A stretch of 32,164 bases of DNA. It comes from Acidimicrobiales bacterium (GTDB lineage: Bacteria; Actinomycetota; Acidimicrobiia; Acidimicrobiales; SHLQ01). Each line of letters begins with the position of its first letter. Positions within the stretch are counted from its first letter, which is position 1. The notes under the pieces are model-generated. The model searched no databases. It had not been told where the DNA came from and worked only from the letters and a program-made list of their open reading frames with translations. The DNA lies in assembly GCA_013002375.1 (NCBI GenBank), contig JABDJW010000252.1:1-32164 (forward strand), written 5' to 3'. The translations under genes were made by a program, and so were the position numbers. This document shows positions 26,113 through 32,164 of this stretch, piece by piece.

Positions 26113-26843
26113 TGGCTCGAACCTTCGTGGTTGGCGGGTCCTCGGGCTGACTCGACTGTGTCGAGGGCCCGGGCGTACAACAGAACGTCGAGGGCGTTGT
26201 CTTCGGCGATGCGGTCGCGAAGGCCCTCCGGGGTCGGTGCCGGTTTGGAGACGTTGCCCCGACCGATCTCGCCGACCGTCCAGCCGAATCGGGACTCGAG
26301 CAGGGCGCCGAACCCGGCCAGGTCGCGTTGGAAGCCGACTGCGCCCATCGAGGCCAACCGATGGAGCGCGACCTCGACATGGTGCTCGTTCAGGTCGACC
26401 GGCGACAACAGCCCGGCCGGCATTTCGGCCAGCGTGGTGCCGAGCATTCGAGTCATGTGATTCGGGAACAGTGGATTCGACGCGAAATCGTCGGCATAGC
26501 GTTCGTCCAGCGGACGGTCGTCGTCGGCCTCGTCCCGCATCGAGCGCAGGAGCGAGAGCACCCGGTCGACGGGATCACGCAGGACCGTGAAGGTCGAGAT
26601 GTCGGCGTCGAGCTTCTCGACCGTGCAGTAGGGGAAGTGGCCGGCGAGAAGGGTGACTCGCGACCGAAGCTCCGGCCACCGGTCGATCACCGCGGCCATG
26701 TCGATCTCGGCAAACGGGGGCGAATCGAATGCCGGCCCCGGGTACACGACATCGCGTCCGAGCGCTCGCTGGAGCGCCAGCGTGACGACGGTGCCGCCGG
26801 TCTTCATGAGGTGCACGAAGAAGTACCGCTGCCGGTCGTCCAT
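26109..26843 (-). CDS. P-loop sulfotransferase family protein
   Basis: 'YFFVHLMKTGGTVVTLALQRAL' PAPS-binding 5' loop, 'FTVLRDPVDRVLSLLRSM' 3' phosphate motif; ATGA coupling to the downstream fusion gene. Confidence 0.85.
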   Translation of the reverse strand: MDDRQRYFFVHLMKTGGTVVTLALQRALGRDVVYPGPAFDSPPFAEIDMAAVIDRWPELRSRVTLLAGHFPYCTVEKLDADISTFTVLRDPVDRVLSLLRSMRDEADDDRPLDERYADDFASNPLFPNHMTRMLGTTLAEMPAGLLSPVDLNEHHVEVALHRLASMGAVGFQRDLAGFGALLESRFGWTVGEIGRGNVSKPAPTPEGLRDRIAEDNALDVLLYARALDTVESARGPANHEGSSQ

Positions 26844-26883
26844 ACCGCTCCCTGCACCCCTCGAAACTGCGGCCCGGAGGGCT

Positions 26884-26913
26884 ACGATATGGGTGGAAAT
26901 ATGCCCGTGTCTA
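26884..26913 (-). promoter_or_regulatory. Candidate promoter for sulfotransferase - M28/EEP operon
   Basis: On minus strand TAGACA-N18-TATCGT ending about 40 nt upstream of the sulfotransferase ATG. Confidence 0.35.
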
Positions 26914-26972
26914 TTCTGGTTGTCGCTACTCGATGCCGTATTCGAGGGTGGCGCGGAGCGCGTCGGCTGCAG

Positions 26973-28565
26973 TCATGAGGATCGGCTCGGGACGATGCGG
27001 TTCAGGAGCTGGTCGAGTCCGAAGAACTCGCGGCGGCCGATCGCCCATCCCGCGGTCAGGAGCCCGGCGACAACGGTGGCCATGATGGCGATGACGAAGC
27101 TGGGATCGGTGGCCAGGTGGGCGACCGCGGCGACGGCACCGAAGGCCACGCTGGTGATCAGGATCGCCTCGATCGTCGCACTGCCGAACGGCTGCAGACC
27201 GGTCGAGCGCCTCACCTGCACGTAGGGACCGAGGTTGGTCACCATGATCGACGCCACCCAGGCCACGGCTGCGCCCTCCAGGCCCCACTGGGGTACCAGC
27301 ACGAGATTCAACACGATGTTCACCACCAGTGCGCTGGTGTGCATGGCCAAGTTGTGTGAGGTCTGGCCCGACATCACCAGCACTGATTCGACCGGACCGA
27401 CCGCGGTCGACACGAGCCGGCCCAAGGACAAAATGGTGAGCGCGGCGGCACCCTCGCCGTACTCCGCACCGAAGACCGCAACGGTGAGTGGTTCGGCGAA
27501 GAACGCGGTGGTCAGGTAGATCGGGAAGGCCAACAGCACGAGCCACGATGTGGCGGTCTGGTAGATCTGGCGGCCTCGTACCAGGTCCCGGGATGCGAAG
27601 GCCTCGGCCATCTGTGGCCCCGTCACCTCGACGATCGCTTGGTTGACCATGGCCGCCAGCTTCACGAGCCGGGTGACGACCGAATAGATCGCCGCTTCGC
27701 GCAGACCGAGCAAGATCGCGATGAGGATCGTGTCCTGCCAGCGAACCACCGCCCGCAGGATTTCGACGCCGCCTTGGGGAGCCGTGAAACGCCAGAACTC
27801 GCGACCCTCGACCGGGTCGGTCCATCGGTCCTTGCTCCGGCCACCGGTGCGGTCGAGTTCGCGCCGGTAGAGCCGCCGCGACACGATGGCGCCCATCACG
27901 GCCGGCACGACGTAGGCCGCCATCCAGGCTGCTGCGATCAGCGCGGTGTTCCTGGTGAAGGCCAACGCGATCGCCACCGCGGCGAGCTGGGCCAGGGGGC
28001 GGCCGATGCCGTTGTAGAGCGCGGTGGGTCGGATGACGCCGAAGCCTCGGGTCGTGGCCATCAGCGCGATGGCCAAGGCGGCGACCGGCAGGAACGGGCC
28101 CGCGCCGCGCAGCGCATCGGTGAGGCCATCCATCGAGGCCGAGCTGCTCTGCTTCGAAAGAAGGTCGGCCAGCTGAGGAGCGGCCAGGACCATGAGCAAC
28201 GACAAGCCGAAACCGACGAGGAAGACCGGTACCAGTCCGGTGCGCAGGAGTTGGGGAACGACCGCGACCCGGCCCTCGACCCGAAGCTGGCTGATGTGGC
28301 GCACCATGCCGGCGCCGACGCCGAAGATGGCCACCTGCATCAAGATGTTGAAGAACGCCACCGCAACATTGACCGCTCCGACGCTCTCCGCCGACAGATA
28401 CTCGGTGATCAGCTTCAGTACGACCAGCGCACTGGCGGCGGTCACCACCGAGCCGACAAACGACAATGCGCTCTGCCGGCCGAGGCGCCGCACCGATGCA
28501 GCTTCTGGAGTTTGCGGATTCACGGGTTCCAGTCGGCGGGTAGTACGCGTTTGCGAGCATCGCAA
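26973..28565 (-). CDS. Oligosaccharide flippase / MATE-like polysaccharide biosynthesis membrane protein
   Basis: 530 aa with many hydrophobic segments; 'LGRQSALSFVGSVVTAASALVVLKLITEYLSAESVGAVNVAVAFFNI' Wzx-like start; alternative GTG start at 28523 (VNPQTPEAASVRR). Confidence 0.82.
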   Translation of the reverse strand: MRCSQTRTTRRLEPVNPQTPEAASVRRLGRQSALSFVGSVVTAASALVVLKLITEYLSAESVGAVNVAVAFFNILMQVAIFGVGAGMVRHISQLRVEGRVAVVPQLLRTGLVPVFLVGFGLSLLMVLAAPQLADLLSKQSSSASMDGLTDALRGAGPFLPVAALAIALMATTRGFGVIRPTALYNGIGRPLAQLAAVAIALAFTRNTALIAAAWMAAYVVPAVMGAIVSRRLYRRELDRTGGRSKDRWTDPVEGREFWRFTAPQGGVEILRAVVRWQDTILIAILLGLREAAIYSVVTRLVKLAAMVNQAIVEVTGPQMAEAFASRDLVRGRQIYQTATSWLVLLAFPIYLTTAFFAEPLTVAVFGAEYGEGAAALTILSLGRLVSTAVGPVESVLVMSGQTSHNLAMHTSALVVNIVLNLVLVPQWGLEGAAVAWVASIMVTNLGPYVQVRRSTGLQPFGSATIEAILITSVAFGAVAAVAHLATDPSFVIAIMATVVAGLLTAGWAIGRREFFGLDQLLNRIVPSRSS

Positions 28566-28614
28566 GTGTAGGTCCGGCGGTTGCTACGGTCTTGGGCGCG
28601 ATGAGGATATCCAT

Positions 28615-29403
28615 ATGCGGGTGCTGATCTTGGGCGAGCCCAAGTCGGGTACGACCGCCCTGTTCCAGTCGGTCGTCGATCATCTCGGTACGCCGGAGGT
28701 TCGGTTCGAGCCCGAGGACCTCCGGACCGAGGATCTCGCCCCCCCGACGTTGGTCGTGAAGAAGCTCATGACCAGCTTTCAGTTCGGTGAGGCCGACCTC
28801 TTCGATCGGTTCGATCTCCGGCTGCTCCTCGTCCGCGACCCTCGCGACCGGTTGGTCTCGTCGCTGTTGTTCGACATTTCGGGCCGCAACGTCACCGTGC
28901 GAACCGCGTTCATCGACAACTTCGTGCAACTCCTGCGCGAGAAGGAGGCCGACCCGCGCAGCACGCCGCTGATCAAGCTGCTCGATGCCTATTTTCATGC
29001 CACCCGCATCGATCTGCTCTCGGCGTTCGCTCGCTCGAACCACCGCCACCTGCAGGTGCTGCACAACTTCGCCGATCGGTTTCAGCTCGTTCGGTACGAG
29101 GACATGGTCCGCGACGGAATGGCCAGGTTGGGCGGGCAGTTCGGCATGCCGGGGCTGGCCGAGCCGGTGATCACCGGTGATCTCACCCGGGTGCAGCGCA
29201 ACCAGACCTCGGGCGACTGGCGGCACTGGTGTGGCCATGCCGACCTCTGGGTTCTGCGGCCGATGTGCACCAACCTGCTCGATGCCTTGGGCTACGCCGT
29301 CGACTGGGATCTCGCCGAGCAACCGACGATCGACCCGGCCACGGCCTCGGCGTACGTACTCGATCTCATCGAACGCCGGCGCCTCGAACTCACCGGGGAG
29401 TGA
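28615..29403 (+). CDS. Sulfotransferase family protein
   Basis: ATG 28615; 'MRVLILGEPKSGTTALFQSVVDHLG', 'LRLLLVRDPRDRLVSSLLFDISG'. Confidence 0.82.
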   Translation: MRVLILGEPKSGTTALFQSVVDHLGTPEVRFEPEDLRTEDLAPPTLVVKKLMTSFQFGEADLFDRFDLRLLLVRDPRDRLVSSLLFDISGRNVTVRTAFIDNFVQLLREKEADPRSTPLIKLLDAYFHATRIDLLSAFARSNHRHLQVLHNFADRFQLVRYEDMVRDGMARLGGQFGMPGLAEPVITGDLTRVQRNQTSGDWRHWCGHADLWVLRPMCTNLLDALGYAVDWDLAEQPTIDPATASAYVLDLIERRRLELTGE

Positions 29404-29421
29404 GCGCTTGACCGAGCGACA

Positions 29422-30441
29422 CTAACCGGCGACGGCGGCGACCCGCTCGAGCAGATGGTCGGTGGCGGCCCGCAGTGGTGCCGAAGCCGCAGTTGCCGCG
29501 ACGGGGTCGAGGGCGGCGACCGCCTGGGACGCGAACTCCTGGGCGACGGCCAGCGAGGCTTCGACCGCGCCGCTCGCTCGAACGAGTGCACGGGCTTCGT
29601 CGCGGGTCCGCAGATCGATCACCGGGGGTGTGCCGCCGAACTCGGCCTCGCGGGTGAGGAGCTGGCGGAGGCGGGGGCCGGCTTCGGTCTCCAGAGCGCG
29701 CAGCACCGGGAGGGTGAACACCCCTTCGACCACGTCATTGCCGGCCGGCTTGCCGAGCTGTTCGTCGGTGGCGGTGATGTCGAGGATGTCGTCGACCACC
29801 TGGAAGGCCATGCCGTAGCTGTGCCCGAAGGTGGTGAGCGTATCGATCAGGTCGCGGGGGAGGTCGGCCACGATGCCGCCGATCCGGCACGAGGTCGCCA
29901 GCAGCGATGCGGTCTTGCCGTCGATGGAGACGAGGTAGTCGGCTTCGGTGCGATCGATGTTGTAGGTGTCCTGGAGTTCACGCACCTGACCCTCGCACAG
30001 CCGAGCGATGGTGTTGGCCAGCAGGCCGGCGACCTCGGTGCCGAGCGATGCCGCGATTTCGGACGCGCGAGCCAGCAGGTAGTCGCCGGCCAGGATGGCC
30101 CGCAGGTTGTTCCACCGGGCGTTGACCGAATCGGCGCCCCGCCGGGTGGCGGCCTCGTCCATGACGTCGTCGTGGTACAGCGAGCCGAGGTGCACGAGCT
30201 CACAGGCGACGCCGCCCATCACCGCCTCGATCGGGACCGGTTGTTCGCTGACGTGGACGGCGAGGGCCGCGGCCATGCTGAAACCGGGACGCACCCGTTT
30301 GCCGCCCGCCAGGATGAGATGCCCCGCGACCTCGGTCAGAAACGGGTCGTCGGTGCGGACCGAAGCGCGAAGTTCTTCCTCGACTTGGCTGAGCCCGGCC
30401 GCGAGATTGGGGAAGGCCAGCAGTGGGTTTCCCGAACTCAT
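29422..30441 (-). CDS. Polyprenyl synthetase (trans-isoprenyl diphosphate synthase)
   Basis: Start MSSGNPLLAFPNLAAGL at 30441; 'GGKRVRPGFSMAAA', 'LVHLGSLYHDDVMDEAATRRG' (DDxxD), 'GDYLLARA', 'YGMAFQVVDDILDI' second Asp-rich motif, 'GNDVVEGVFTLPVL'. Confidence 0.94.
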   Translation of the reverse strand: MSSGNPLLAFPNLAAGLSQVEEELRASVRTDDPFLTEVAGHLILAGGKRVRPGFSMAAALAVHVSEQPVPIEAVMGGVACELVHLGSLYHDDVMDEAATRRGADSVNARWNNLRAILAGDYLLARASEIAASLGTEVAGLLANTIARLCEGQVRELQDTYNIDRTEADYLVSIDGKTASLLATSCRIGGIVADLPRDLIDTLTTFGHSYGMAFQVVDDILDITATDEQLGKPAGNDVVEGVFTLPVLRALETEAGPRLRQLLTREAEFGGTPPVIDLRTRDEARALVRASGAVEASLAVAQEFASQAVAALDPVAATAASAPLRAATDHLLERVAAVAG

Positions 30442-30558
30442 GATGCAAAGCGTATGGGCAGAGAATGCGCCGCGGGAAACCCAGGACGCCTGGATTATTT
30501 TCCCGATTCGAACGCCCACCGTGCTCGGGCGAGCATTTTCCGTGCTCGCGCCCAGCTT

Positions 30559-30586
30559 TTGCAGCACTTTTGTCGAGGAATATTCT
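30559..30586 (+). promoter_or_regulatory. Candidate promoter of clpC
   Basis: TTGCAG-N16-TATTCT in a locally AT-richer intergenic segment about 95 nt upstream of GTG 30680. Confidence 0.35.
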
Positions 30587-30679
30587 GCCGATGGGAACGG
30601 GCGATGGTTCGACCGATTCTCTGGGGCGCGACGCCGATAGACTGCACCCACGAAACTCCAGCCCCATGGAGGCAATGAC

Positions 30680-32164
<1,485 letters not shown>

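Noticed and set aside
24148-26460. 770-aa plus-strand ORF (longest in the track)
   Set aside because: Lies fully antisense to the M28/EEP fusion and part of the sulfotransferase; those minus-strand frames have complete catalytic motifs, while this frame has none and is an Arg/Gly/Val-rich product of high GC
26926-29322. 798-aa minus-strand ORF
   Set aside because: Out of frame with the flippase and antisense to the plus-strand sulfotransferase; only its last codons coincide with the micro-ORF noted separately
30577-30609. SigR-type promoter (GGAAT-N18-GTT) upstream of clpC
   Set aside because: GGAAT is present at 30577-30581, but the next GTT is at 30607 (25-nt spacing), which does not fit the consensus

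Overview
GC-rich chromosomal window from an actinobacterium, probably Acidimicrobiia/Ilumatobacter-like (lineage inferred from gene content and synteny, not tested). A conserved housekeeping backbone runs left to right: DUF2342 metalloprotease - tilS - hpt - ftsH - folE - folP - (phosphatase-like ORF) - folB - folK::DUF2520 fusion - panC ... nadC - coaX - lysS ... polyprenyl synthetase / clpC (clpC runs off the right edge). The left part holds a USP fragment, an MBL-fold protein, a DrrAB-like ABC exporter, an acyl-CoA dehydrogenase, a fatty-acid hydroxylase-family protein, a methyltransferase and a SigR/RsrA-type sigma/anti-sigma pair. Most interesting: (1) a dual-specificity-phosphatase-like protein inside the folate operon whose CxxxxxR active-site loop appears lost; (2) a FolK::Rossmann/DUF2520 fusion translationally coupled to panC, a possible noncanonical ketopantoate reductase; (3) a secreted M28 peptidase fused to an endonuclease/exonuclease/phosphatase domain, both with apparently intact catalytic motifs, coupled to a sulfotransferase in an accessory block between lysS and clpC; (4) a palindrome array with a perfect 21-bp inverted repeat and 4-nt GCGA loop; (5) a PAF-acetylhydrolase-like secreted enzyme with a large uncharacterised C-terminal region. 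No rRNA, tRNA, CRISPR array, transposase or phage genes were recognised. All homology calls are from reading motifs by eye; no database search was run.
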